Assembly (NCBI GenBank): GCA_033557685.1
Contig: JAWQRN010000339.1
Span: 1-31,189 of the forward strand
Direction of reading: 5' to 3'
Source: Sperchopsis tessellata
Lineage: Eukaryota > Arthropoda > Insecta > Coleoptera > Hydrophilidae
DNA: 31,189 nucleotides
Shown here: positions 1-11,500 of the stretch, piece after piece
Numbering within the stretch: position 1 is the first letter of the stretch
Layout: each line of letters begins with the position of its first letter
Notes under the pieces: model-generated
Database searches by the model: none
The model's input: only the letters and a program-made list of their open reading frames with translations
Told to the model about the DNA's origin: nothing
Translations under genes and position numbers: made by a program

Positions 1-1
1 A

Positions 2-68
<67 letters not shown>

Positions 69-70
69 AT
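1..70. repeat. (AAAT)n microsatellite
   Basis: An almost perfect tetranucleotide run of AATA/AAAT units opens the window and decays after about position 70. It lies directly before a LINE fragment. It may be the tail of another retroelement lying to the left, outside the window, but that cannot be seen here. Confidence 0.95.
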
Positions 71-87
71 TAATAAAGAAATAAATA

Positions 88-956
88 ACAGGCTGGCTTT
101 TGTAAAGAATATAGCACTATTGACCATATTCATATGGTATACTCGATCAAGATAACTGTAATTATTAAAGCTATAGTCCAAAATGGCATTCCATCTGAAC
201 ATATACAGATGAATCAAAATATATAAAAAATACATCAAACGTTAAATCACATCAAGAGATGAAAATGTTTAATATTCAAAAAGGTGTTAGACAAGGAGAC
301 ACCATATTGCCGAAGTTGCTCAGCGCAGATCTAGAGTATATATTCCGGGAACTAAATTGAGAATACAAGGGCATAAAAGAAAATGGTGCTATTTGTAAAC
401 ACTATCAAGGAGCTCCAAGAATTTCTTGTTGAATGATCTGGATTCTGAAAGTTAAAATTTAATTAAGGATGAATCTTAGTGAAATGAAAGTAATTGTAAT
501 TTCATACATGTATTTGAAACAGCTCAGAACGATAGATGGACATATGTCGTTAAAAATAACCATATTTGCATAGTGTATAACTGGACGTCTAAGCAACATA
601 TTTAAGTCGTAGATGCCTTTATGTTTGAAACGCAGGGTTTTCGATCATTTTTTTGACTATGATGACATATGGACGTTAAAAGCCTCGCATATACCGACGC
701 TACAAACAATGCAAGAGGTATTGAGAAACGCAAGATGACTTTGCTAGTTAGTTATAGAAGGCGCTGTGTATAGATAAGAATTCAGACTAAGAGCAGTGAT
801 CTTATAGGGATGGCGAAGAAGTAAAACTGGAAATGGTTGGGACAGATTATTCAGACATCACAGTCACGTGAATTAGAAGGATGGTGGCGAGTGGAAGGAA
901 GTTGGGGAGGCTTTGGTCCAGCAGTGGAGTGGATGAATGAAGGGTGGTTATCATAA

Positions 957-957
<1 letters not shown>
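88..957 (+). pseudogene. RTE-type LINE reverse transcriptase, decayed 3' part
   Basis: This is a relic of a non-LTR retrotransposon reverse transcriptase. In order one can read a QAGFCKEYSTIDHIH-like stretch (about 90-140), the conserved GVRQGD block with LLSADLEYIF following it (about 282-350), an ELQEFL stretch near 400, and the C-terminal KWLGQI segment near 825. The last coding remnant ends with GPAVEWMNEGW at about 915-945. This order matches RTE-clade elements as I know them (RQGDP...SPKLF...LEE.F, then a C-terminal KW.WAGH block). Many stops and frameshifts break it and the FADD catalytic box is not recognisable. It ends in an (AT)n tract that may be the element's tail. It is not functional. 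Confidence 0.8.

Positions 958-1000
<43 letters not shown>
957..1000. repeat. (AT)n microsatellite at a LINE 3' end
   Basis: About 20 uninterrupted AT units immediately follow the last readable LINE codons. A simple-repeat tail is common for RTE-type LINEs, so this may be the 3' tail of the element, later expanded by slippage. Confidence 0.9.
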
Positions 1001-1006
<6 letters not shown>

Positions 1007-2119
1007 TAAATGTAATAAAATAATGTGGAGTATCGACCGTCAAATTGATACTACGTTGAGGAAAAGGGTGGAAATGATTCTATTTTAGTTTTTAGATAAT
1101 ATGTGGTCAAAGAAAAGCAGAAATTAGTTGAAAATATTTCTATTGAATGTTCTTTTCTAGAATCTACCGATGTTTAGGTACTAATTATTCATCTATGATT
1201 TACAATGTAAGAAAACAATCAGGTATTAGGAAAACATGGAATTGCAATTGTCAAAACTACTACTTACCTGTAGCCAGAACCATAAGCTTTTAACAAAATC
1301 AAGTAAACTTCAGGGAATAACAGACTTCAAAAATGTATTAAAAACAATACATTTTAAAAGGCGTCATTGTAATAAGCCAACAAGAATGGATACCAATATT
1401 TAAAGTAAAAGACAAGTGAAGGAGAAGTGAATCCTCCCGAATACGTCGATATCAATTCATACGTGAATCTAGCGACTTAATTGCGTAGCTCAAAGTAATC
1501 TTAATACAAAACAACACATTAAAAAGCTCAAAACCATAGGTGTATTTGAAAAACAATAAATAATGAAAATTACATAATTGGTAGCTACTAAAAGATTGTA
1601 GGAAATTAAAAATAAATAAAATTATTTACAGAATTTTGTCGAAAAGATTGCAATGTATTACACTTAGGGATTCAGTGTCCTTTATAAAGTTCATATAATT
1701 GGGATTACTTAGTATGTGACACATATTTAACGAATTTTTTCATTGAGTATTATTTTCAATATCCAAGACCCTAATTTCCTCATTTCAATCAATACGGTGA
1801 CCATTCACTTTATAATGAAAACTAAATACACAACTCTCGGACTGCAGACGTATGTTAGATTTCTGCAAGGCAGTGTGAGATTTCAACCTTTTACCTGTTT
1901 GGACAATATCGAGTCACAACAAAAGATTTTGTAGATATCCACAACATAGACTATAACTAGTACAGTGCCTCTGCGCATAGCTACAGATGTACCTACAAAA
2001 GCCACAAACATTAGAACAACTTAAAGGGAACATCAGATCAAACACCCCTCGACATCTTGGGGTACTAAAACTATCCTACAACCCCTGCAAGCCCCAAGAA
2101 TAACTCCGAAATTTCGATC
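1001..2119. other. AT-rich stretch, nothing recognised
   Basis: No protein family, RNA gene or clear repeat is visible. The short open frame at 1743-1934 has no familiar motif and looks like chance. The last 150 bases or so may be the decayed 5' part of the Penelope-like element that follows, but I cannot read it with confidence. Confidence 0.5.
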
Positions 2120-3540
2120 CACTCTGCGAAAAAGGGTAACGCTACTGTTATAATGGTTTTCTCCGCATTCGATGAAAAGATGATGTAACTTCTAAAATAC
2201 TCCGTATACTAGCTCCTAGTTCACAATATGACCAATATAATAGAGAAGTCGGTGTTATCTATAATAAAAAGTTCACAACTCGACCCTAATGAGCAGAAAG
2301 CCCCTAGGATTTATGGACTAGCGAAGATCCATAAGACAGCAGCTCCACTACGACCAACTGTTAGTGCTTAATTTTTGTCTCCCCAACTCAACCAGTTTAT
2401 TGAAACATCTTCATCGTTCATCAAAAAGTCTGCCCATTTAATCGAGAAAATTTCTAATTTGGTTCTCAACAAAAACGACCTGCTCGTCAGCTTCATTGTA
2501 GTTTGCTTGTTTGCAAAGGTTCCTGTTCATGAATTCATCCAGAATATTTGCCAGTTGCTGGTTAACAAATATCTCCCATCCACTATAGTGGACTTAGCAG
2601 AAATATGTCTAAGATTGACATACTTTATGTTCCATAGCGAGTTCTATGAAAATCTTCATGTGCCACTAAGGGATCTCTACCCTCCTGGGTTATCGCAAAC
2701 ATTTTTTGGGATGCTTTCGAGAAACAAGTTTTAGCTTCTACTACCCTGAAACCGAAATTAAGTTTTAGATATGTGGATGTTACTTTTGTTTTTCTATGAC
2801 ACATCATAGTCACAACACTGATATCCAATTCACAATTGTTTTTGAGGTCTCTGAGACAATCCCTTTCTTAGAAATGTTGTGAGGCATGCTGATGGCACAC
2901 TGGGCCATTCAGTCTATCGTAAGCCCACGCACACTAATAGGTACCTCCACGCCACATTTTCACAACAACCTTCTTAGAAAATGTCAGTAGTCAATTATTT
3001 GGGCTACAGAGCTTTCAGTCTCAGTGAAAAAGATAATTTATCAAAAGAACTTAGAAAGGTCAAGAATACGCCCATGACCAACGAGTAGAAATCTTCGGAT
3101 ATATAAAGAGTCATCTAGCGATTTAAAAACCCCTCTCCTTTTAGTCAGAACCTGAATATTATTTGCCATACGAGCAAAACATGATACTCCGCAAACATTA
3201 TATCAAGACTATTTTCCGATATTCTATCAAAATCAAAATCTTTCCTTCTTCGAAAAATTCAATTCCTTTGCAATCCACTGGAGTAGCAGAATTCCAAGAA
3301 CATGTGTATTAGTATACAAAGATCAGATAAAAAGAATGATCTCCACTCGCTGAATCGCAATATTGGGTTTACTCTCGCTTCCTCTTGGATATCTATTGTA
3401 TCGAATTTGCCAAGCTCCGTAAGAGATACGCCCTGCCGAGATCCAGTCGGCCAATAGAAGAGTGGCGTGTCCAGCATTGCTAAGGTTTCTTATTGGTGCC
3501 CGACCATGCTATAGATATAAGTTGGTATACTACGGAAATT
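2120..3540 (+). pseudogene. Penelope-like element (PLE) reverse transcriptase, decayed
   Basis: This is a remnant of a Penelope-like retroelement ORF. It begins with KGNATVVM (about 2130), followed by the PLE hallmark YGLAKIHK and PLRPTVSA (2306-2368). After one in-frame stop at 2369-2371 come SFIKKSAHLIEKI, NDLLVSFIVVCLFAKVPV (about 2477-2530), a frame shift near 2660, and then LKPKLSFRYVDVTFVF (about 2740-2795). Further on are PFLEML and, in another frame, GHSVYRKPTHTNRYLHAT (about 2905-2960). Both catalytic positions I can judge are changed: SFD is SFI, and YVDD is YVDV. A GIY-YIG endonuclease is expected after the RT, but I cannot identify it with confidence in 3200-3480. The copy is dead. 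Confidence 0.85.
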
Positions 3541-3757
3541 CTTTTATTGTATGACTAGCACTTCTGAGAACTAAAAACACTTTTTAGAGCTGGTCGGCAT
3601 CTGCATCTAGCACTTTTCAGAGCTACATGGCGATCTATAATTAGCACTTTTAAGAGCTATATGTCTCGACAATGTCCCCTACAACGGTGGACGAAACGTT
3701 GGAAAACAGAAAAGCCAACAAACGGCTATCTCCCGGAAAACCTGAACATATCTTCCA
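3540..3757 (+). repeat. PLE terminal unit, family 1 (copy A)
   Basis: This lies directly downstream of the PLE ORF remnant and is homologous to the minus-strand unit at 28032-28295. It contains repeated short hairpins of the form TAGC-ACTTTTCAGA-GCTA (best at 3609-3626 and 3642-3659). These are followed by a hammerhead-like core at 3665-3702, with GTCC and GGAC arms followed by GAAACG, and then the shared segment reading CCCGGAAAACCTGAA. Similarity to the other copy stops at about 3757. Its position next to the RT ties this repeat family to PLEs. Confidence 0.75.
3665..3702 (+). ncRNA. hammerhead-ribozyme-like core (copy A)
   Basis: The sequence reads CTCGACAAT, then a GTCC arm, an 11-nt loop, a GGAC arm and GAAACG. 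Hammerhead ribozymes have CUGANGA, stem II, GAAA, and PLE terminal repeats are known to carry them. Here the CUGANGA box reads UCGACAA, so positions 3 and 8 are U and A in place of C and G. No cleavage triplet is evident. It is probably a decayed or divergent ribozyme. Confidence 0.45.
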
Positions 3758-4512
3758 TTCTTATTCATTCAGTTGTAATTTTTGATATTCTATATTATTA
3801 AATCAGTAAATAGTTATTTACGATGTAACATATATACGTTCACTGCAGTTAGAGCAACACATTTTGTTTTGCTTGTGGATAACCTGGAACTTAACAAATA
3901 CTAATTACACTAGTCCTAAACTATGATCTATAATACATACTACAGATTAATATAAGATAATGATCCCAAATCAAGTTAAAGTTTTGTTTCTATTTATACC
4001 TAGTCTTAATATCTATAATGGCCGTACGTATAAACCCATACTATGATCCCATTTCTCAACTATCACGGCGAGTGATATATGACAAAATTTCAACCCCCAC
4101 CCAAAAGTACCACTTTGTATATTCTCAACCGCAAATATGTGATATTTGGTGATTTTTTTATCATATTATAACATGAGGCTTTCTATCGATGAAATCTAGT
4201 GAGATCTGATGAGAAATTTGACAGTTCGCGCGGTTTTTGTAGGTTATTAGTGAAAATGGAAAAGTTGGAGCAAATTATTTAAAGAGAAGAGATTGAAACT
4301 GCAAAATTTTCTAGACGGTTGTAACATAGCCATGACGCTTTTCAATTAAAGGAAAAGTAATTCATACAAGTGTTCAGGTTATACAAACAGTCAACCAGAA
4401 ACTTGATAGAAATAGTGTCCTTACATATGGTGGAACTTAAGAAAACATGGGCTTTGGATACACAGGCTAAGGTAACTTATTTTCAAATAATTTGCAGTAA
4501 AATAATATATTT

Positions 4513-4514
<2 letters not shown>

Positions 4515-4559
<45 letters not shown>
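4515..4559. repeat. (TA)n microsatellite
   Basis: About 22 TA units run uninterrupted and then grade into TATG units. The tract creates an artificial Ile-Tyr repeat in one open frame. Confidence 0.95.
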
Positions 4560-4567
<8 letters not shown>

Positions 4568-4993
4568 ATATTTGTAAGTACTGGTGGCACTTAAGATAGT
4601 TTGCCTGTGCTGGCTTCCAAACAGATGTAAGATATTAATTTGGTCGTTAGTCAGATGATGTGTTCACGAAGTATACCACCGAATAAAATGATTTGTGAGT
4701 TCCTGACTTATACATTTTTTAATAGATAAACCTACCACTCTATAAATGTACAGCTGATCTATGATAACCATATAAACATTTTAAATGTTAATAATGCTTG
4801 ATATCCTGGAAGTTCACATGACTCATTTGTTTTGAGAAATGTACAACTATTTTTGCTAAGAAGAAATAAAAACTGATGGCAATAGCTAATACTTTAAACG
4901 ATTCACCAGAAATTTGTTTTCATTACCACCATATAAAATGAAGAGACAACTGAACGATGCAATGGTCTATTAAAAAACAATTCAGATACATGC

Positions 4994-4996
<3 letters not shown>

Positions 4997-5044
<48 letters not shown>
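4997..5044. repeat. (TA)n microsatellite
   Basis: A second uninterrupted run of about 24 AT units lies some 440 bases after the first. It creates an Ile-Tyr repeat in the minus-strand frame at 4903-5133. Confidence 0.95.
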
Positions 5045-5049
<5 letters not shown>

Positions 5050-7902
5050 TTTAATAATCCTGCTTGTTTCTTGAGATATGCAGCTATCGACTCCTTTCTT
5101 GAACAGTTTACGGATATAATTATTTTGCCTCAAATTTAGCCTTTTCCATCTGGATCTTCAAACTAAAATTGAGAAGTAAGCAAAAGCTTCCAAGTAAAAT
5201 ATATAATTTTATTGATAAATAAGATTTATTAAATTATATAAAACAAAATGTTGAATGTGTTTTTGAGAATCAACCAAACCCTGTTATGTCTTGTTAGCAC
5301 AACAGTTTTTCTCTACGATCTAAGAACAACTTATTTTTAAATGAAATTTAATTTCCAGACAGACCAAAATGTTTACCCTTTTGTTAGACATCACGAGCAG
5401 ATCTCTTTAATGCTAGGGCCTGGGTAGTTTTAAACTTCATCCAATGCCCTTACAATATGGATCCAGAAACGGTTGAAATCTACATGGAAAAATATTTACA
5501 TTGTAAATCGATTCATAGATTTGTCAAAATAGCAATATTTTACTGCAAATAATAACAATTCATAACTTGTCGATATTATTAGAGCTGTGCATTATTAATT
5601 TTATTAGCTATAATATAACAAGTGCTATGATTATAATTTTCTTATTAAAACCAAGCTGCAAAATTTATCAAGTATGTACAACTAATAATCATACTTACAT
5701 TTATACTAGACTCGTACTGCCCTCATTTCAAATATGAACGAGTGTCCTATAACAAAGTAAAATTATCTCCTCCAGACTTATTTCAGCCATACCGCTTGTC
5801 TTTGAAAAGGGTACTTTGTTTCTAAATAGTTTTATCTTTAACATTGCTATTCATATCATTAATTTAACTTTGAAAATTATGTATTAATACATGTCAACTT
5901 ACTTTTCTCCATACTTTGCAACTTTTATTTGATTCTTCATATGCATTTAATATTGCTACAGCGTTTTTGCAATTATATTCAGCCCCAAAATTATTCTGAA
6001 GAAAACCCCCATCACAAATTATATAAGCTTTCCTATACTTTTCTTAAAAGTCACGTATTGCCAGTCTTAGTTTTCACATATATATTCTCACCACCATTTA
6101 TGAGACTACGTGGGATGATAAATAAAATATCACTGAAAGTGAGATGATATAATGTGATATGGTATGTGTGAAAGTTCAGAATTGACCCCTATATTTCTTA
6201 AGGAACTGTGACATTCTTACTTGAATATACTATTATTAATTACAGCTTAGGAGCGCTACTAAGTTCGTACTCAAAATACGACTCACTGACAGCTACTTAT
6301 TTCAAGACAAGTGATATAATTACTAACTATTGCGTATTAGAAAATATTTTTACATTTAACTGAAAACTTATTTTTGGGTTAAAATCATGTAAGGGTTTTT
6401 GAAACAGAAGGAAGTTGCATCTATTGTTACAAAGTCATTTATTTTACATCTAAGCAGACATTAAATCTCCCAAATTGTTATATATTTTGTAATTTAAATA
6501 TAAATAAAAAATTTACAATTAATATATTTTTTCAAACAATATTCCTACTTCCGGCTTTCGGAATTAATAATTCATATTATTTCCAAACTACAAATAAAAT
6601 TTCCTAATATTAAAAATAAAAAAAAAATATTGATTTGAATTTATACAATTTATTAAATATAAATATATCTTTAATAGTAGGATTTATTTCTAGTACGAAA
6701 GTTTGAGGAAATTGTATCTATTATAAACAAAATTACGTGGCATTTTGTGATGTTTAAACTAAAATATTTATTTATTATAAATATATTTACAAAAAGATGC
6801 CTGTACCTAAGCTATGCTAAAACTTAACAGACTATTTAAATAAGCACATATATAACGGCGCGTACTATAGACTTAAGAAAATCATTAATTTTCAGTCATT
6901 ATCCTTGAATAATTACCCCAAGGATGTTTAAATATATTAAAACTGTTGATTTCAGGTAATGTATGGTATTGCAGTACGGGGTAGCGCATTTGAGAATGCG
7001 ATGAGCATTCCACGTAAAACTTAGTATAAACTAGGATATTTTGTATTTCCAGTCACCCCTTTTAAGAAGAGGAACTATGACTTTTGAATGTGCTGAATAC
7101 TCTAACTATACCTAATTTTATTAGAGCCAAAATAGTGTAATTTAAGGCTCGTTTGATAGTGTAGTTTAAGTTATACGTACTACCAGATGCAGTTAAGCGC
7201 TTACCCAATGGGCTGCGATTTATTTGAAACCATTTAGGTTTTTGGGCTTCTCGAGTGTTTTGGTGAGCGGGTTCTTTGTGCTTTGCAGCATGTGCTAATT
7301 ATTTGATTTAAATGCCTAGGTAGTAGTCTTTTAGTGAACAAATTGATGTAAAATAATGGGATCCCAGGCGATTGAGACCACATACAAGAGATATTCCAGC
7401 TGGAACACTAAGTGCGTTTTAGGAATTTTATATACCTACCAAAATTACTTCTTTTGAAGGAGCATTGCTTTCTAAGAAACACATTTCTGTTCTATAATCT
7501 TGTTAGTATTACCAGAGTATTTTAATATAAAATTTAATATATGTTATTTGAAGATACTTTTTATGAAATTAGCATCAACCCATGTTTGTATTGTTTTGAT
7601 GAAACAATAATGGATGTTTAAGGTAATAATTATAGAGCAGAAATATAAACCTCGCTTACGTAAGATAGTTTTGCTACGTACATTAAAAATCATGCACGTC
7701 TTTGAAATTCCATTTAATAACATGAACAATTGGAGGTGGACAATTAAATCTTTTAGATTATCAGTTATATTTTTATAATTTATAAACTGGTAAATTCGTT
7801 TTAAATTTCATTTCGTTTTCCGTGTTTTGTCAAAAAATTATTTTTTTCGCACGGAGAGAAAGATACACCGAATTTAATCGGCTCATGAAAATAAGCTTCT
7901 AG

Positions 7903-8155
7903 ATGCAATATTTGATTAAATGTAATAGACTTCCACGGTTATTATCTGTATGAATGTTGTTTTCGGATGGAAACCGTATAGAGGCTCTTATAAGTGCCGA
8001 CGTTTCGTCCAATGTTGCAAGGGACATTTTCAAGGCGAGTAATTTACTTCAATGAATAAATTCACTGCAGTGAATTCATTCATTAAAGTAAAGTAACGAA
8101 AAGTTGGCACTTATCAGAGCCTCCAACCGGAAACAACATTCATGCAATATTTGAT
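7903..8155. mobile_element. PLE-derived palindromic insertion, family 2 (copy B), with 14-bp TSD
   Basis: The insertion at 7917-8141 is bounded by identical 14-bp copies of ATGCAATATTTGAT at 7903-7916 and 8142-8155. Its left part (7917 to about 8060) is a full family-2 terminal unit on the minus strand. Its right part (about 8060-8141) is a second, plus-strand copy. That second copy has lost about 50 bases spanning most of the hammerhead-like core and is cut off within the AAACAACATTC segment. The centre is the palindrome AATTCACTGCAGTGAATT. Inverted and partial units are known from Penelope-like insertions. It ends about 210 bases upstream of the first odorant receptor codon. Confidence 0.8.
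7997..8034 (-). ncRNA. hammerhead-ribozyme-like core (copy B)
   Basis: On the minus strand it reads CTTGAAAAT, then the GTCC arm, an 11-nt loop, the GGAC arm and GAAACGTCGGC. Compared with the hammerhead box CUGANGA, positions 3 and 8 are U and A. GAAA directly after the stem is intact. No cleavage site is assigned. Confidence 0.45.
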
Positions 8156-8363
8156 ACTTTGAAATTGCTTCATAAATAACCTAAAATCAATGCATTGTTT
8201 TATTTATTCAAGACCGAAAGGCAATTTCAATACTAAATTTTAATGCACATCACAATTATATAATTAAGTACAGATTTATTATAACTGCTGTATATGCACT
8301 TGTCCATTGATTGCTAACCGTGATCAAGTGCACCACCGACTGCATAATACCGTTAAACCAGCC

Positions 8364-8594
8364 ATGTCTGAGGGCAAAGATATTACTCCAGATATCCTTA
8401 TTTTAGGACAGGGAATGCTTAGGACATCTGGTACTCATCCGAAATACAGAGGATTCTGGGACAACGTTCGAGTAGTTGTAGGGACTATAATTTCATTAAC
8501 TTTATATATACTGATTAACATCAACTGGTTTACTCGTACAGAAAATATTAAGGTCTTTGCTACAAAATTTGAATCACACATGACGCTAAATCAG
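8364..8594 (+). CDS. odorant receptor exon 1 (N-terminus and TM1)
   Basis: The exon encodes residues 1-77. The first in-frame ATG is at 8364. The open frame extends a little upstream but without another ATG, so this start is preferred. It begins MSEGKDITPD. A typical receptor N-terminal stretch follows (LRTSGTHPKYRGFW), then a hydrophobic helix at about residues 37-53, taken as TM1. The polar end FATKFESHMTLNQ matches the short loop between TM1 and TM2. The exon ends in CAG followed by GTAAAA, phase 0. Without this link to exon 2 the exon would be hard to recognise, so confidence is lower than for the later exons. Confidence 0.75.
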
Positions 8595-11500
8595 GTAAAA
8601 AATATGTCAATAGTTTATATTTATTATTCAATTCAAATTATTCTAAAACACCTTACTAGTTTTTCTTTATTTAAATGATTTGATTGATTTTTTTGTATCG
8701 ATGCCCATAATGTTATAAATTTGTGAATAAATAATATTTATACACATATTAAATATAGATAGAGGGTAGACAAACCATATACAATTCACATCTTCAATGG
8801 TATTCTAAATTTGTAACGTAATTATCCCTTATTATCAAAAACTGTCTTTATCTCCCAAGAACTGTCATTACCTCCCAAGAACTGGCGCTCGAGAATCGTG
8901 CTGCTAGAAGCTTCTGTGTCGAATTTATTTCCTCCAAATAATAATCCGGCCATCAGCTTGAGGATTATACAAATTAATTAGAAACACATCGATAGGCTCC
9001 ATTGAAATGCACAACAATCAAATATATCCTCTATTGAGCTGGTTTTATAATAAATATATATATAAGGGCTAGATTTTGTGAATTATTTTTCCTAAAATCG
9101 CTACAATTAGATCCCAGCTGGCAAGACCGTTTAAATTTTCACTAGCTCCTAAGAAGAAAACATTTTACAAACTCTGAATATCATTCAAAATCTCAAGCTA
9201 TTTTATATAGTTCATTTTCACAAATATTTGTCCCTGAACAGTCTGTCCATCCAAATTTGAAATAGCTCCTAAACGTATCTCTGTCGATGCTAGCATTTTC
9301 ATAGGTGAAAAATTCCATTCGAACCTTTTCTCCTAAAATAGTTAACAAAATTGTGCACGAAAGTGTCCATAAGCTGGGAAATCCAGAACACCCCGACCCA
9401 GCTTGAGACAGGTACATATCAAGTTCTTAAGTAGCTTAAGCGGAATGGATCAATTTAAATCAAAGTCAGTGTAAAAGGAAGAAGCTACTGTTATTATGAA
9501 CTACCAGGTTTAGTATTCATAAGTTTTAGATTTTCTACCAAAATTCAGTTAGAGTCGTTTCTCGCCTAATCCTACATCCAAAATTGAAAACAGATTGGTA
9601 CCATCATCAAATCGTCATCCCCAGATCCAAATTAGCAAATAAAACTCGTTTGTTATGACTCTCGCATTACTTCTCCATATTTCATATAAATCATAAGCCT
9701 CTTTTTGTACTATCGCGTGCAATTGGATTTGTGACCTATAAATTGGCACGTTTCCTTACAGCCATTTTCATTTGGTTCCTAGGTAGGTTAGAGTGTCTCT
9801 TTTCACTAGTATATTGTATGAAAACATGTCGTTTTAAAATGTGAGAGGATGATAATCTGCGACCTTTTCAGGCTCAGGTGCGGTATTCACGTGACCCATA
9901 GCACATATTAAGTTTGAAAATTTCTTAAATGGCCAAAACCTGTCGCAATTGTTAAAATCTGTGGAAGGATAATATTACGAATTTTCATTTATTATGCATA
10001 CAGTGGGGTATTACAGTTATAGATAACCAGATATACTGTATAATTGTGTTTAAAAATAATTAGCACTTATACTTTTTCGTTGACATTAATTATTAAATCC
10101 TAATTATTTATACAGAGGCGTGGCTATAACTTAGGTGCCGCATGGTACAATACAAACTGAAATAGAACATTTCCAGCGTAAACATGATATTTTATTTAGG
10201 ACAATGTTATTGTATTATATAGATAATGTGGTACTGGTTACAGATAACCAAATATATGAAATGAATTACTAAAATCATAGTAATTTTATGAAAAGGCGTA
10301 TGTATGACGTAAGTACCATATTTCATCCAGCAGCCAATACAAATAAAAATAAATTATTTGAAGTAAGGCTGGTTCACAAACATTTTTAGCGTACACATTA
10401 CATTTTTGTATTTTATTTGCTATCAGTTATAGTACCAAATACGAGGATAATTTATAATATAATCATTTTTTGGTGAAATAATGTTTGTTTCTTTATCGCA
10501 AAATTTAGTGAAAATTATAATACTACTATTTGAAGGTGTTATGAGTATATCATATTTTCATTTCAAAATTATATACTTAATCGTAGTGCCCGTGACGCCA
10601 CAGTTTCAAAAATGTATTTTCTATTTATATAATAATAAAAAAAACAAAACGATATCTGCAAATTGACTTCTGTTAGCTTTTCGATTCCTCGTTGATATAA
10701 ACGTAGATCTTTTGACACAAACCAGTTATCTAGCCAATTGGCATTGCATCATTGTCGTGAAAAGCAATACCAAGAAAGTCATTTGAAAGAGGTGTGAGTT
10801 GAAGTACTTTCCAACCTAGCTCCTCAATAAATATGCGATATTTGCGACCTGCGGGCGGGCATTGTCGTGCTATAGCATTATCTCATGTCGACGATTTGTT
10901 CATCTTTGACGAGCTGCTTCCCCCAGTCGCTGAAGTTGTTGCAGTATACCTCAGCTGTTATTGTGTGGTTCCTTTCCAGAAGTTTCCAATGTATTATCCT
11001 TTCCACACCCCACAAAATACAAAGCATTGACTTGCGTGGATAAAAATCTTAGATTTTTTATATGAACATAAAGGCACTATTTTTCACCCCCCATACTGAT
11101 TCAAGAAATAAATTGTCGATGTTGTACATGCGTGAGGCGTTGTCAAGTAAGTAATGAAGCACATGCAATAATATTCGGATTTTTTTTTTTGCTAAGCTTA
11201 CGGGGTACCCATGCACCAAGTTTCTGGACTTTTCCAATTGAATTCAGAGGAATTAGAACTGTCTGGGGTGAATATATGAGCTGGTCCGCCAACTTCCATG
11301 CTGTTTGACTGCTTTTCTCTTGGAAAAGTGCTTCTACACGCCTTTCACTAAAATTATCCGTATGTCTAAACCTGGGACTATCAATCAGGTTAAAATCACC
11401 TTCTTTAGAGCTTTTAAACTACTATTGAGCTGTTCTTTCTGCAACATAGCCATGCGCGTAAATAGCACTAATATTAAGAGCGGCATTTCTAGCATTATAG

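Larger units (their letters stand above)
3758..7902. other. AT-rich region with two microsatellites, no gene recognised
   Basis: Apart from the (TA)n tracts at 4515-4559 and 4997-5044, I see no protein family or structural RNA. A short reading frame at about 4370-4471 ends in CTAAG followed by GTAACT, a plausible donor site, but its peptide matches nothing I know. The other open frames here are short, AT-driven and lack motifs. Confidence 0.5.

Noticed and set aside
4370..5133. Frames containing long Ile-Tyr repeats
   Set aside because: The repeats come only from (TA)n microsatellites.
8307..8363. Upstream in-frame extension of the receptor from a TTG
   Set aside because: A TTG start is unlikely for an animal gene. 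The first ATG at 8364 gives a normal receptor N-terminus.
9193..9417. Minus-strand 74-codon frame in intron 1
   Set aside because: No recognisable domain, no splice context, and no similarity to receptor blocks.
9769..9789. A 21-base segment between TTCCTTACAG and GTAGGTT as a candidate small exon
   Set aside because: It contains an in-frame stop in the required phase and is too short to supply TM2.
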